Below, piece by piece: positions 53,032 to 62,251 of a DNA stretch of 64,000 bases; the stretch's first letter is position 1, and each line of letters opens with the position of its first letter. This stretch comes from Nostoc sp. UHCC 0870. GTDB taxonomy: Bacteria; Cyanobacteriota; Cyanobacteriia; Cyanobacteriales; Nostocaceae. The notes under the pieces are model-generated. The model worked only from the letters and a program-made list of their open reading frames with translations. It was not told the origin of the DNA and ran no database searches. The position numbers were made by a program, and so were the translations under genes. The stretch spans positions 760,501 to 824,500 of the forward strand of contig NZ_CP091913.1 in assembly GCF_022063185.1 (NCBI RefSeq), read 5' to 3'.

Positions 53032-54951
53032 TTAATTCAAGGGTTCAACGATGGTTTTTAAGCCATTGTTGCTGAGTATTTTCAGCATTTCATCGGCGTT
53101 ATTGCGATCGCTAAACACACCGGCTTGCATAACTCTGCGACTTTGCCAAATGGTGGGGAAAGCTCCAGGTGCAAGAAATCTGACTAATTCCTGTTCTCTG
53201 TCGGTTAACGCCTCTACTACCACCCGATAACGCACACCTGGGGATGTAGAAGATGAATAATTTCCTGCATAACTAGTTGTATAAGTTTGCGGTGCTGATA
53301 CTTTTGGCATATTCCGCGTATTACCTAGAGGAATATCGCCATTAGGAACGGGTAACAGGTCATTATTTCTCATAGCATTAAATTCTACAACACCAGTACC
53401 CTGTACAGGAGTAACTTTTAATGCGGGATTTGATTGTTGTTGTCTAACTTCTGGTTGAGATGGCGAGAGGTTCACCGGCCATAACTGTTCTTGATTCGTA
53501 ACAGTTTGTGTTGATGTATCTGTTTGAGGGGCAACAAATTCGATGGTGTTGCGATCAATCTGCACATAATTAAACTGCGCGGCCTGCGCTGGTACAGCTG
53601 GTAATGGAGTCGTTTTTCTCGTGGCTGCTACTGGCGTTTTACGTGTGCTGTTTCTAGTGGAGACTCTGCTGGGAATGGGTGCAGGGATTTGTTGATTGTA
53701 TCTGGGTAAAGTCAGGGGTGTATTAGCTGAGGTTAGAGGTGATAACTGACTTTGACTTTGAGTTTGATTTTGCGCTGTCGGCTCATCAGATACACCAGGA
53801 GCAGCAAAGATAATTTCGCCGTTAGCCGCTACTGGCTCAGTATTAACTGGGGTAGCAGCTTGAGCCTGAAAAGTTACTTGACCAGCGATGCGTTGATTAT
53901 TAATAGTATTACCAACTGCAACGATGACCTGTTTCGCCGCACTAGCGTTAATGTCATAGCGTTTATTATCACGAAATTCATTACCGCCTGCTTCTGTGGC
54001 GTTACCCAAATCTGGCATTGCTTGTGCGATCGCCACTAAACCATCTTCTTGACTATTTTGAATTAAATTTTGCCTTAAAATAGGACGAGCCTTAGCTTGG
54101 ACAATGATCCCAGCACGATTATTGTTAATTTGATTGCCTACTAATACTGGCGCGGCGTTTTGAGTAATATTAATCCCGAAACCAGTTTGCACAAATATGT
54201 TTTCCCGGATTTGGGGTTGGGATGTACCACTGATAGTAATCCCGTTAGCTCCATTCCGCTCAAAGTAATTCTTCGTAATTGTTGGCGCACCTTTACCAGC
54301 CACAGCAACACCATCCTGGGTATTACCTGTAAAAGTATTTGCTGTAATTACGGGATTACTTGATTCAATCCACAAACCGTAACCACGGGGGTTAGAGTTG
54401 GTGACAGTCACCCCCATTAACTCAGCTTGGTTAGCACCAACGATAGTAACGTTCTGTCCACCAAAACTGCGGCTAAGGAATTGCCCACCGCCTTGAATAA
54501 TTATCCCCTGTCCCTGATTAGCCGCATCCCCTTGAATCACTACACCAGCTTTGAGCATCAGGGGGAATACTTCTCCTGTATCCGTATTATAAGTACCAGG
54601 AGCTAGCTTAATCACTGTGTTAGTCTTAGCAACTTCCAAAGCTTGGGTAATTGTCCGCCAAGGGGCATTTTCACTACCATTGCCTGCTGTGTCATCTCCG
54701 ATACTGGGGTTGACAAAGAGGACATTAACCTGAGAAATTGTTCTTTCATCCAGGAGCATTTGATTTGATACAGGTTGTACTTGAGCAACAACGCTACGCA
54801 GGTCTAGGCTGAGTAACGTTATGCTTACCACACCCAGGGCGCATAATAAAGAAAGACCAGAAATTGGATACCTTGCTAACACCATCAAAGATGGCTGAGA
54901 TCGCAAGTTGTTTAATCTAGGGTATTTTAGCGACAAAATGAGGGAAATCAT
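53032..54951 (-). CDS. Secreted right-handed beta-helix (DUF1565) protein with SPOR-like C-terminus
   Basis: The 639-residue protein has an N-terminal signal/anchor (ISGLSLLCALGVVSITLLSL) ending near SVVAQ. A DUF1565/parallel beta-helix region follows at about residues 75-350 (VNPSIGDDTAGNGSENAPWR; NPVITANTFTGNTQDGVAVA; PTITKNYFERNGANGITISG). Then comes a long Pro/Thr/Gln-rich linker and a final 65 residues (GVRYRVVVEALTDREQE; VMQAGVFSDRNNADEMLKIL) like a SPOR domain that binds denuded peptidoglycan. It probably acts in the periplasm or on the surface on polysaccharide or peptidoglycan. ATG 54951 has AAGGAG nine bases before it. Confidence 0.82.
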   Translation of the reverse strand: MISLILSLKYPRLNNLRSQPSLMVLARYPISGLSLLCALGVVSITLLSLDLRSVVAQVQPVSNQMLLDERTISQVNVLFVNPSIGDDTAGNGSENAPWRTITQALEVAKTNTVIKLAPGTYNTDTGEVFPLMLKAGVVIQGDAANQGQGIIIQGGGQFLSRSFGGQNVTIVGANQAELMGVTVTNSNPRGYGLWIESSNPVITANTFTGNTQDGVAVAGKGAPTITKNYFERNGANGITISGTSQPQIRENIFVQTGFGINITQNAAPVLVGNQINNNRAGIIVQAKARPILRQNLIQNSQEDGLVAIAQAMPDLGNATEAGGNEFRDNKRYDINASAAKQVIVAVGNTINNQRIAGQVTFQAQAATPVNTEPVAANGEIIFAAPGVSDEPTAQNQTQSQSQLSPLTSANTPLTLPRYNQQIPAPIPSRVSTRNSTRKTPVAATRKTTPLPAVPAQAAQFNYVQIDRNTIEFVAPQTDTSTQTVTNQEQLWPVNLSPSQPEVRQQQSNPALKVTPVQGTGVVEFNAMRNNDLLPVPNGDIPLGNTRNMPKVSAPQTYTTSYAGNYSSSTSPGVRYRVVVEALTDREQELVRFLAPGAFPTIWQSRRVMQAGVFSDRNNADEMLKILSNNGLKTIVEPLN

Positions 54952-55067
54952 CTTCACACCACTCCTTAGAACTAATAATAAGTTTTCATACTTTCAACTA
55001 TTCGGTATGTCGATTATGTTATCCGCTATATTGACCAATTGGCTATTTTGTATACAAAGTAATTAAT

Positions 55068-55217
55068 ACAGGTGACAGGTGATAGGTGATAGGTGACAGG
55101 TGACAGGTGACAGGTGACAGGTGACAGGTGACAGGTGACAGGTGACAGGTGATAGGTGACAGGTGATAGGTGACAGGTGACAGGTGACAGGTGATAGGTG
55201 ACAGGTGATAGGTGACA
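55068..55217. repeat. GTGACAG/GTGATAG heptamer array, about 21 copies
   Basis: The unit GTGACAG, with some GTGATAG, repeats for about 150 bases. Since seven is not a multiple of three, the array stays open in several frames and creates artificial repeat peptides on the reverse strand. It is a short tandemly repeated sequence, not a gene and not a CRISPR array. Confidence 0.9.
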
Positions 55218-55255
55218 CGAAATCAGGAAAAGAAATAATTGTTTGACTTTTTTCT

Positions 55256-55380
55256 CCCCAATCCCCAATCCCCAATCCCCAATCCCCAATCCCCAATCCC
55301 CAATCCCCAATCCCCAATCCCCAATCCCCAATCCCCAATCCCCAATCCCCAATCCCCAATCCCCAATTCCCAATCCCCAA
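55256..55380. repeat. CCCCAAT heptamer array, about 17 copies
   Basis: CCCCAAT is repeated almost without change, with one CCCAATT variant near the right end. On the reverse strand it reads ATTGGGG and yields spurious GIGDWGL peptides. It ends 34 bases before the thiE start. Copy number is likely to vary between strains. Confidence 0.92.
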
Positions 55381-55413
55381 AGAGCAAATCAATATCCGAG
55401 GTAGATTGCAACG

Positions 55414-56538
55414 ATGAAAGAGGCTGGCTATTACGATGAAAGCGTCAATAATGGGGTTGTTGTAATGGTTACAGCCCAAAGCCAACAAAAGCATATGCAG
55501 CAAGTTGTCTACCGCATTTTAGATGCTAATTTAGACCGCGCTCGTGAAGGCTTGCGAATTATTGAAGAGTGGTGTCGGTTTGGTTTGAATAATTCTCCAA
55601 TGGCTGGGGAATGTAAGCACCTACGCCAAGAGGTGGCTAGTTGGCATACTGCGGAGTTAAGGTCGGCGCGAGATACAGCAGGCGATATCGGTACTGAGTT
55701 AAGTCATCCTCAAGAGGAACAACGCTCTGGGATAAAATCTCTGTTACAAGCTAATTTTTGCCGTGTCCAAGAAGCTTTGCGGGTAGTGGAGGAATATGGC
55801 AAGCTTTATCACCCCAGCATGGGTAAGGCTTTTAAGCAGATGCGTTATCAGGTTTACACCCTAGAAACTAACTTGATGGGTTACGAGCGTCATCAACTGC
55901 TGTGGCGATCGCATTTATATCTGGTAACATCCCCCTCAGATACTTTACTAGAAACGGTAGAAGCCGCTCTAAAAGGTGGATTAACTCTACTCCAATACCG
56001 CGATAAAGACACCGATGACACAGTGCGTCTAGAACAAGCTACCCAGCTACGGGAATTATGCCATAGCTACGGTGCTTTATTTATTATGAATGACCGAGTA
56101 GATTTAGCTTTGGCAGTCGATGCTGATGGTGTACATCTAGGACAGCAAGATATGCCAATTGCTATTGCTCGTCAATTACTCGGCCCGCAACGCTTAATTG
56201 GTCGTTCTACAACTAATGCCGAAGAAATGCAAAAGGCAATTATCGAAGGTGCAGATTATATTGGCGTAGGGCCAGTATACGAGACTCCCACGAAAGTAGG
56301 CAAACCTGCGGCTGGTTTAGAATATGTCCGTTACGCTAATCAAAATAGCACCATCCCCTGGTTTGCCATTGGGGGGATAGATCCCAATAATATCAATGAT
56401 GTGATTGATAGCGGAGCAGAAAGGGTAGCGGTAGTGCGATCGCTCATGCAAGCCGAACAACCTACTCTAGTAACCCAATATCTACTCTCCCAACTCCATC
56501 GGGTTAAGCCAGAAGAGTCAAGAGTCATTAGTCATTAG
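55414..56538 (+). CDS. thiE: Thiamine phosphate synthase with N-terminal ThiD2-like extension
   Basis: The C-terminal 215 residues form a TIM-barrel Thi[67 protein letters not shown] and [12 protein letters not shown]. It joins the pyrimidine and thiazole phosphates to thiamine phosphate. The N-terminal 140 residues ([37 protein letters not shown]) are a domain often fused to ThiE in cyanobacteria and named ThiD2 in Pfam. ATG 55414 is the first start; ATG 55465 would remove a non-conserved 17 residues. thiS follows 214 bases downstream on the same strand. Confidence 0.93.
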   Translation: MKEAGYYDESVNNGVVVMVTAQSQQKHMQQVVYRILDANLDRAREGLRIIEEWCRFGLNNSPMAGECKHLRQEVASWHTAELRSARDTAGDIGTELSHPQEEQRSGIKSLLQANFCRVQEALRVVEEYGKLYHPSMGKAFKQMRYQVYTLETNLMGYERHQLLWRSHLYLVTSPSDTLLETVEAALKGGLTLLQYRDKDTDDTVRLEQATQLRELCHSYGALFIMNDRVDLALAVDADGVHLGQQDMPIAIARQLLGPQRLIGRSTTNAEEMQKAIIEGADYIGVGPVYETPTKVGKPAAGLEYVRYANQNSTIPWFAIGGIDPNNINDVIDSGAERVAVVRSLMQAEQPTLVTQYLLSQLHRVKPEESRVISH

Positions 56539-56717
56539 TCAAAAATACATCCTCTAAAAGCTAGGATGTTTAGTATCAGTAATTTCCTAGCGTGGTAAAA
56601 CTTACTAGAGGTATCTTGCAAACGTGGAAAGTTCGTTTTAGTTTTCTTTTTGACTAACGTAATTAAGCCTTTAATCTGCCTCTCAAGTTAATTTTACCGT
56701 TCTAGGTAATTTCTTTC

Positions 56718-56750
56718 ATTTTGAATTTTGAATTTTGAATTTTGAATTTC
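56718..56750 (+). repeat. TTTTGAA tandem units directly before thiS
   Basis: Four TTTTGAA units end three bases before the thiS start codon, where the ribosome-binding site would normally be. The array therefore occupies the translation-initiation region of thiS. No Shine-Dalgarno-like sequence is visible. Confidence 0.75.
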
Positions 56751-56752
56751 TT

Positions 56753-56965
56753 ATGTCTGGTCAAATTACCTTGCAAGTAAATGGGGAAACTCATAATTGT
56801 GTTTCCCAAACCCCTTTACCTGATTTACTCCAGCAGTTAGGGTTTAATCCCCGATTGGTGGCGGTGGAGTATAACGGCGAAATTTTACACCGCCAGTTCT
56901 GGGAACAAACTACAATACAATCAGGCGATCGCCTAGAAGTCGTGACAATCGTTGGAGGCGGTTGA
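56753..56965 (+). CDS. thiS: Sulfur carrier protein ThiS
   Basis: The 70-residue ubiquitin-like protein (MSGQITLQVNGETHNCVSQT, LVAVEYNGEILHR, IQSGDRLEVVTIVGGG) ends in the Gly-Gly tail that is adenylated and thiocarboxylated to give sulfur to the thiazole of thiamine. The position after thiE fits its pathway. ATG 56753 is used rather than a start six codons earlier inside the tandem repeat. No thiG is in the window. Confidence 0.92.
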   Translation: MSGQITLQVNGETHNCVSQTPLPDLLQQLGFNPRLVAVEYNGEILHRQFWEQTTIQSGDRLEVVTIVGGG

Positions 56966-57005
56966 GAATCCTCCCGCCGCTATATACAGGTCATCCTCTG
57001 GAATC

Positions 57006-57500
57006 TTAACAATTTTCTGCTGACTGTTCACAAGCCCCAATACTCACCCAACTACTAGAACCATCAAGCCAGTGTTCCTTTTTCCAAATAGGGGCATTAT
57101 GTTTCAGGGTATCAATAGCATAACGGCAAGCTGTAAACGCCTCACCTCGATGGGGACAACCTACCGCCACTAAAACGCTAATTTCCCCAATTTGCAAACG
57201 TCCGACGCGATGGTGAATTACCACCCGATTAACATCAGGCCAGTCAGCACGAATATCAGCCGCAATTTGATAAAATACTTGTAACGCCATTGGTTCGTAT
57301 GCTTGGTATTCTAGAGAAACTACAGGCTTACCATCCGTTTGATTACGAACCATCCCACTCATTACCACTACTGCACCATTAGCTGGGTCATTGGCTTTTA
57401 TATAGATTTCATCAATAGATAATGGCGCAAAAGTGATAGCAAAGCTATCTTCATTTCTTGGTTTAATAACAGCAGATTTAGTTGTAAGACTTGATTTCAT
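57006..57500 (-). CDS. moaE: Molybdopterin synthase catalytic subunit
   Basis: MoaE, with thiocarboxylated MoaD, adds two sulfur atoms to cyclic pyranopterin monophosphate in molybdenum cofactor synthesis. The 164-residue protein contains GAVVVMSGMVRNQTDGKPV, LEYQAYEPMALQVF, VVIHHRVGRLQIGEISVLVA, CRYAIDTLKHNAPIWKKEHW with the catalytic lysines, and a C-terminal extension. It converges with thiS, leaving only 40 bases. The 20 residues before the core are not conserved and the start could be internal. Confidence 0.93.
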   Translation of the reverse strand: MKSSLTTKSAVIKPRNEDSFAITFAPLSIDEIYIKANDPANGAVVVMSGMVRNQTDGKPVVSLEYQAYEPMALQVFYQIAADIRADWPDVNRVVIHHRVGRLQIGEISVLVAVGCPHRGEAFTACRYAIDTLKHNAPIWKKEHWLDGSSSWVSIGACEQSAENC

Positions 57501-57566
57501 AATATTATTAATATAAAAAAATATTAACTAAAACTTAGAAATTTAAACACATCAGCAGATTTTTAT

Positions 57567-57947
57567 TTATCTCACAATTGGGCTACCATGATGATGTACT
57601 AAATACCATTTACCACCCAAAAGTTGAAATAAGTTAGTAGCTATTGAGCTTGCTTCTAGTCTTCTGCCTCCAATCACTTGTAACACATTCTCTACTAATA
57701 CTAAGTAAGCAAAATTATCAGTTAATTCCGTACTAATTATATCAGGATTAATTTCTAGATAGGCTGTATTTTTAAATATCTGTTCCCAAGAAGTACGAAT
57801 TTCCTGCCAACCCCGCAAAGCATCGCGCCCAGGATGAATACAACAGCTACCAGTACCTTTTGACCAAACATGACTCATGGCTTCTATATCTTTTTTTTCA
57901 AAAGCTCTATAAAAGGCGGCATTCGCTGCTAAAACTTCAGATTTCAT
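57567..57947 (-). CDS. NTF2/SnoaL-like small protein
   Basis: The 126-residue protein is a compact alpha+beta cone of the NTF2/SnoaL_3 type: MKSEVLAANAAFYRAFEKKD, IEAMSHVWSKG, CCIHPGRDALRGWQEIRTSW, ASSIATNLFQLLGGKWYLVH and a final HHHGSPIVR. ATG 57947 is preferred; an earlier start would overlap the kinase gene. With that start it lies four bases after the kinase stop, indicating translational coupling. It may bind a small molecule or form part of the kinase's signalling. No catalytic function is certain. Confidence 0.78.
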   Translation of the reverse strand: MKSEVLAANAAFYRAFEKKDIEAMSHVWSKGTGSCCIHPGRDALRGWQEIRTSWEQIFKNTAYLEINPDIISTELTDNFAYLVLVENVLQVIGGRRLEASSIATNLFQLLGGKWYLVHHHGSPIVR

Positions 57948-57951
57948 GGCG

Positions 57952-59844
57952 TTAAGTTTTATTTTTAACTGTACTGATTGTTTGCAATAATTGGTTAGTT
58001 GTGTAAGGTTTGGATAAAAAAGCTTGGATACCTGTGTTATTGGCTGCACTCACTTTATCATTAGTAACCAGTCCACTGACAGCAATAATTTTGACTTGGG
58101 GATTAATTTTTTGCAATGTGCGAATCGTAGTGAGTCCATCCATTGACGGCATGATCATATCTGTCAAAACTAGAGATATGTCTTCTTGATATTCTACATA
58201 CAAAGCTATAGCCTCAATTCCATCATTGGCTGTAATAGCTTTGTAGTTATGACTTTCTAAAGATGTTTTGGTAATATCTCTAATTGCAGCTTCGTCATCT
58301 ACAACTAAAATTAATTCTCCATTCCCAGGCGGTAATTTTAGGTCTGCTACTTCTATAGTTTCTTTAGCTTCTTGTGCTGGAAGATAGACTTTAAATTGAG
58401 TGCCTTTCCCTGCTTCTGTGTTGACATTGATAAAACCACCATGACTTTTAATAATACCAAGAACAGTAGAAAGACCAAGACCTGTACCTTTACTGATTTC
58501 TTTAGTAGTAAAAAATGGCTCAAATATCCGATCTAATATTTCTGAACTAATGCCAGTGCCAGTATCTGTAACTGTTACAACTACATAGGGGCCGATTTTG
58601 GCATCTAGATTCATCCTGGTGTAATTTTCATCTATTAAGAAATTCTCAGCCACAATATGCAACATCCCACCATTTGGCATCGCATCACGGGCATTGACAC
58701 ACAAATTCATCAGCACTTGATGTAGTTGGGTGGCATCACCAGAAACAGTCCAAAGATTTTGTGATATTTTGGTGACAACTTCAATTGATTTGGGATATGT
58801 CTCTTGAATTATTTGTTTAATTTCGAGAACTAAGTGCTTTAGTTGTAACAGGGTACGCTCACCTTCAAGACCACGAGTGAAAGAAAGTACCTGTTTAACT
58901 AAATTTGCTCCCCGTTTAGCATTGTTAATTAATATAGGTACTAGTCTCAGGGAACGCTCATCTTGAATTTGAGACTCTAATAGTTGTGCTGTCATCAAAA
59001 TTGGAGCTAAGACATTGTTAAGATCGTGAGCAATACCACTGGCGAGAGTACCAATACTTTCCAATCTTTGAGCGCGGAGAAATTGCGCTTCTAGGTGCTT
59101 TTTTTGGGTAATGTCTGTATTCACAACTAGAATTGATTGGGGTTGCTCTGCAAATTCTCGTACTAGTTGCCAACGGCTTTCAACAATGATATCTTTACCA
59201 TCTCTGGTTTTTTGGTGTAACTCTCCTTCCCAGAAATGATGATGTTTAAGATGTGCAAGTGCTATTTGTAACAGTTCTAAGTTGGTTTCTTGCCAAAGTT
59301 CTTGTGTTTGTTTACCAATCGCGGCTGCTTTTTTCCAACCATAAAGTAATTCGGCGGCTTGATTCCAAAATAAAATTTGTCCGTCTAAATTCTGGACAAA
59401 AATGGCATCTTTCGTCACATCAAGTAAAGCAGCTTGTTGCCTAATTGTTTGTTCTGTGTGTTGGCGTTCAATCGCATAACGGATAGAACGTTCTAGTAAA
59501 GGTGCATTCAGTTGGCTTTTTTCGAGATAATCTACTGCACCTGCTTGCATAGCTTCTAGGTCGATTGCTCTGTTTCCTTGACCGGTGAGTAAAATCATGG
59601 GAGCATTGCAACCATTGCCAATTGCTTCGCGGATTAATTCTAGTCCACTGTATGCTCCTAGACGGTAGTCTACAAGATATATATCATGTTGACCTTGCGC
59701 GATCGCTTGTTGAGCCGCTTGATAGTTATCTAACCATTCCAATTCGCAACCAGTTACTTGAAATTCACTAAACCAATGACAAGCTAAGATATAATCGTTT
59801 TCATTATCGTCAACTAATAAGACTCTAATTATATTTTTGTCCAT
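57952..59844 (-). CDS. Hybrid sensor histidine kinase: REC-PAS-HisKA-HATPase-REC
   Basis: The 630-residue protein starts with a receiver domain (phospho-acceptor D59 in YLVDYRLG). A PAS domain at about 135-250 follows (DAIFVQNLDGQILFWNQAAE). The dimerisation domain has H273 in SGIAHDLNNVLAP, and the ATPase domain has N-box NLCVNARDAMPNGG and G-boxes TDTGTGIS and GTGLGLSTVLGII. A second receiver has D562 in LVLTDMIMPSMDGL. No membrane segment is seen, so it is cytoplasmic and probably gets signals through its first receiver and PAS. The next gene encodes an NTF2-like protein four bases on. The output partner is not in the window. Confidence 0.92.
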   Translation of the reverse strand: MDKNIIRVLLVDDNENDYILACHWFSEFQVTGCELEWLDNYQAAQQAIAQGQHDIYLVDYRLGAYSGLELIREAIGNGCNAPMILLTGQGNRAIDLEAMQAGAVDYLEKSQLNAPLLERSIRYAIERQHTEQTIRQQAALLDVTKDAIFVQNLDGQILFWNQAAELLYGWKKAAAIGKQTQELWQETNLELLQIALAHLKHHHFWEGELHQKTRDGKDIIVESRWQLVREFAEQPQSILVVNTDITQKKHLEAQFLRAQRLESIGTLASGIAHDLNNVLAPILMTAQLLESQIQDERSLRLVPILINNAKRGANLVKQVLSFTRGLEGERTLLQLKHLVLEIKQIIQETYPKSIEVVTKISQNLWTVSGDATQLHQVLMNLCVNARDAMPNGGMLHIVAENFLIDENYTRMNLDAKIGPYVVVTVTDTGTGISSEILDRIFEPFFTTKEISKGTGLGLSTVLGIIKSHGGFINVNTEAGKGTQFKVYLPAQEAKETIEVADLKLPPGNGELILVVDDEAAIRDITKTSLESHNYKAITANDGIEAIALYVEYQEDISLVLTDMIMPSMDGLTTIRTLQKINPQVKIIAVSGLVTNDKVSAANNTGIQAFLSKPYTTNQLLQTISTVKNKT

Positions 59845-60022
59845 TGCTGCCTCCGGTTGCTTCTAGTGGCAGTTCTCCAACCTCAATCAAGCATTTTGCT
59901 GTCAATTGTTTCATTACATAAACGCAGGATCTCAAAGGTTTTAACTTGATGGTGGAGTAAATATTAGATTACCAATGGTGGGCATTTGGCATCAACAGTC
60001 AACAGTCAACAGTCATTAGTCA

Positions 60023-60565
60023 CTAATAACCAATTAACTCTACGGCATCTTTGCTATCCCAATCTTGCAAATAAACTTTCACAACTTCTTCTTTCGCAGT
60101 TGGTAGCTGCTTACCTACAAAATCTGGATGAATTGGTACTTCTCGATGACCTCTATCAATCAACACAGCTAAACGAATTACTTCTGGTCTACCATATTCG
60201 TTGACAGCATTCAACGCAGCCCGAATTGTCCGTCCTTTAAAAATCACATCATCCACTAACACAACCGTCTTTCCTGTCAAATCGAAAGGGATGTTGGTTT
60301 TTGCCGGAGTTCGCAAGCCAATTTGGTCAAGATCATCCCGATAGAAGGTAATATCTAATGCTCCCACTGCTACATCTATACTTTCCAATACCTCAATTTG
60401 ACGTGCTAATAGTTCAGCTAGGGGTACTCCACGGGTATAAATTCCAATCAATACCAATTGGGATAAATCACGGGTTCTTTCAATAATTTGAGAAGCCAAA
60501 CGCGTTAGTGTCCGGCGTAAATCTTCTGAAGAAAGGATTTCAACAACTTTGGTAGGGGTAGACAT
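60023..60565 (-). CDS. pyrR: PyrR bifunctional regulator / uracil phosphoribosyltransferase
   Basis: The 180-residue protein carries the PRPP-binding loop [20 protein letters not shown] and [20 protein letters not shown], the PyrR pattern. In Bacillus PyrR attenuates pyrimidine genes by binding mRNA, and it also makes UMP from uracil. In cyanobacteria the regulatory role is unproven. The gene is single. Its 5' gap includes a G+A-rich tract; its 3' side has CAACAGT/AGTCATT repeats. Confidence 0.92.
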   Translation of the reverse strand: MSTPTKVVEILSSEDLRRTLTRLASQIIERTRDLSQLVLIGIYTRGVPLAELLARQIEVLESIDVAVGALDITFYRDDLDQIGLRTPAKTNIPFDLTGKTVVLVDDVIFKGRTIRAALNAVNEYGRPEVIRLAVLIDRGHREVPIHPDFVGKQLPTAKEEVVKVYLQDWDSKDAVELIGY

Positions 60566-60662
60566 AGTGTTTATAGAGGGAGGAGGGGGAGCAGGAGAAG
60601 ATAGGGAGGAAAAAAATCATGCCCAATTCCCAATTCCCTACCTAATATTGATCATTATGTGT

Positions 60663-61622
60663 TTAGATTAGCAAAAGTATAGCGATCGCAATTCCCAACC
60701 ATAGTAAAAAGCAATATCTAGTTAGTTGTAAAGCATGGTCAATGTGAGTTGCTTTGATGGGATGAATGGAATCACCTAACAGTGGTTTCGGTTTGGGAAC
60801 TCCCCGATACCAATTTGTGCCTCCCATTTGTACACCTAAAATCGCTGCATAAACGCACTCACTCCAGCCTGAGTTGGGACTGGGATCAGCAACTGCATCT
60901 CGGCGACAAATACGCCATACATACAAAGGTTTTTTTGATAATAAGCCTAAAGTTAGAACTGTGAGACGACAAGGCAACCAAGTTAAACAATCTTCTAACC
61001 GCGCACTAAACCATCCAATATAGGTATAAGGTAGTTCTCGATAACCCACCATTGAATCAAGGGTACTACTAGCTTTGTATGCCAACGCTAGAGGAACTGC
61101 CCCGACACCGGGAATACAAGCACCAATAATTGCATAAAAAAGTGGAGCAATAACCCCATCGGTGGCATTTTCTGTGACTGTTTCTAAAACTGCGCGTAAA
61201 ATTTCTGATTCTGGCAGGTTTTCGGTATCTCTGCCTACATATTTACTCAAAGTTTGGCGAGCTAATGTTAAATCTTTGGCTGTTAATGGTGTTAAAACAT
61301 CAACTGCGGCATTTCGCAAACTCCTAAAAGCAAAACAGCTAGCTAAAAGAATACTTTCAGTTGCGATCGCTAACAGTGGATGTAACCATCTCGCTACTTG
61401 AACTATTAACCAACCTACACCACCGCTACCAATGATTAAAACTAAGGCTAGTATAATTCCAGCTATCCTTTGTGTGTGAGATTGGCGACACAGTTGCAGA
61501 AAAAATTTACTCAAGCGCGAAATTACCCACCCCATCACCTGCACCGGATGAGGCCAACCCCAAGGATCACCTATTAAGTAATCTAAAATTGCCGCAATGA
61601 GGAGAACAATAGCTGATAACAC
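60663..61622 (-). CDS. cobD: Adenosylcobinamide-phosphate synthase
   Basis: CobD/CbiB attaches aminopropanol (phosphate) to adenosylcobyric acid in cobalamin synthesis. The 319-residue membrane protein has family blocks IAAILDYLIGDPWGWPHPVQ, VMGWVISRLSKF, RDTENLPESEILRAVLETVT, ENATDGVIAPLFYAIIGACI, VPLALAYKASSTLDSMVGY and ADPSPNSGWSECVYAAILGV. It has several hydrophobic helices. It is a single gene within a group of unrelated leftward genes. Confidence 0.95.
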   Translation of the reverse strand: MLSAIVLLIAAILDYLIGDPWGWPHPVQVMGWVISRLSKFFLQLCRQSHTQRIAGIILALVLIIGSGGVGWLIVQVARWLHPLLAIATESILLASCFAFRSLRNAAVDVLTPLTAKDLTLARQTLSKYVGRDTENLPESEILRAVLETVTENATDGVIAPLFYAIIGACIPGVGAVPLALAYKASSTLDSMVGYRELPYTYIGWFSARLEDCLTWLPCRLTVLTLGLLSKKPLYVWRICRRDAVADPSPNSGWSECVYAAILGVQMGGTNWYRGVPKPKPLLGDSIHPIKATHIDHALQLTRYCFLLWLGIAIAILLLI

Positions 61623-61664
61623 TTTTGACAGGTGACAGGGGACAAATCAATTCAAAATTCAAAA

Positions 61665-61763
61665 TGACGCTCTCTACGAGACGCTGCGCGAACGATGACT
61701 CGCTCTAAGCGAAGCTATGCCGTTGGCGAAGCCTCTCGAAGAGAAGGCTTTACGCTGCGCTAA
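61665..61763. repeat. Small dispersed repeat cluster inside AATTCAAA array
   Basis: Between AATTCAAAATTCAAAAT and AAAATTCAAAATT lies about 100 bases of GC-rich palindromic units: ACGCTCTCTACGAGACGCTG, TCGCTCTAAGCGAAGC, GTTGGCGAAGCCTCTCGAAG and TTTACGCTGCGCTAAC. It matches in style, and partly in sequence, the cluster at 11881-11975. It is non-coding. Confidence 0.7.
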
Positions 61764-61807
61764 CAAAATTCAAAATTAAAGAACCTCTGGGGACTGGGGG
61801 CTGGGGA

Positions 61808-62251
61808 CTAAACTACAAAACTGGCTTCTTCTCCTAGAGATGCTTGCCAACTACGAGCATCGTAATATAAATCTGCCAGAGTAATACTGTACAACGCCTC
61901 TTTGAGTTTTTGATTAAGTCTTTGCCACAGGCTAAATGTTACCCAATCTTCTGTTTGTGCTGGAGTGGGGCTGTGATGGGGTAAATTTGTTACGGTTTCA
62001 CCCACTGCTTCTAAAATTTGTCCTATAGAGATTTGTACTGGTTTCTTTGCTAGTTGGTAGCCGCCAATGCTACCCCGAATTGATTTCACAAGTCCCGCAC
62101 GACGCATTTCTATTAGCAACTTTTCTAGGTATGGAGCTGGGATATCTTGGCGTTTGGATATCACTTTCACTGATGCAGGCCCATAATCTGGTTGTAAACT
62201 CAAGTCAAGCAATGCCTTGACGCTGTAATGTCCTTTAGTAGTTAGTTTCAT
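61808..62251 (-). CDS. Rrf2-family transcriptional regulator
   Basis: The 147-residue protein starts MKLTTKGHYSVKALLDLSLQ and has the winged-helix pattern VKVISKRQDIPAPYLEKLL, MRRAGLVKSIRGSIGGYQLA of Rrf2/IscR proteins. The three cysteines that hold an Fe-S cluster in IscR are absent, so it either works without a cluster or senses something else. The C-terminal part (SLWQRLNQKLKEALYSITLA) is the usual dimer helix. It stands alone, before a 640-base gap. Confidence 0.88.
   Translation of the reverse strand: MKLTTKGHYSVKALLDLSLQPDYGPASVKVISKRQDIPAPYLEKLLIEMRRAGLVKSIRGSIGGYQLAKKPVQISIGQILEAVGETVTNLPHHSPTPAQTEDWVTFSLWQRLNQKLKEALYSITLADLYYDARSWQASLGEEASFVV

Noticed and set aside
55068..55380. Possible CRISPR array
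   Set aside because: The repeats are seven bases long and directly contiguous; there are no unique spacers and no cas genes.
55026..55503. Reverse-strand open frames with GIGDWGL and HLSPVT repeats
   Set aside because: They arise from heptamer arrays, which stay open in all three frames because seven is not a multiple of three. There is no ribosome-binding site or conserved start.
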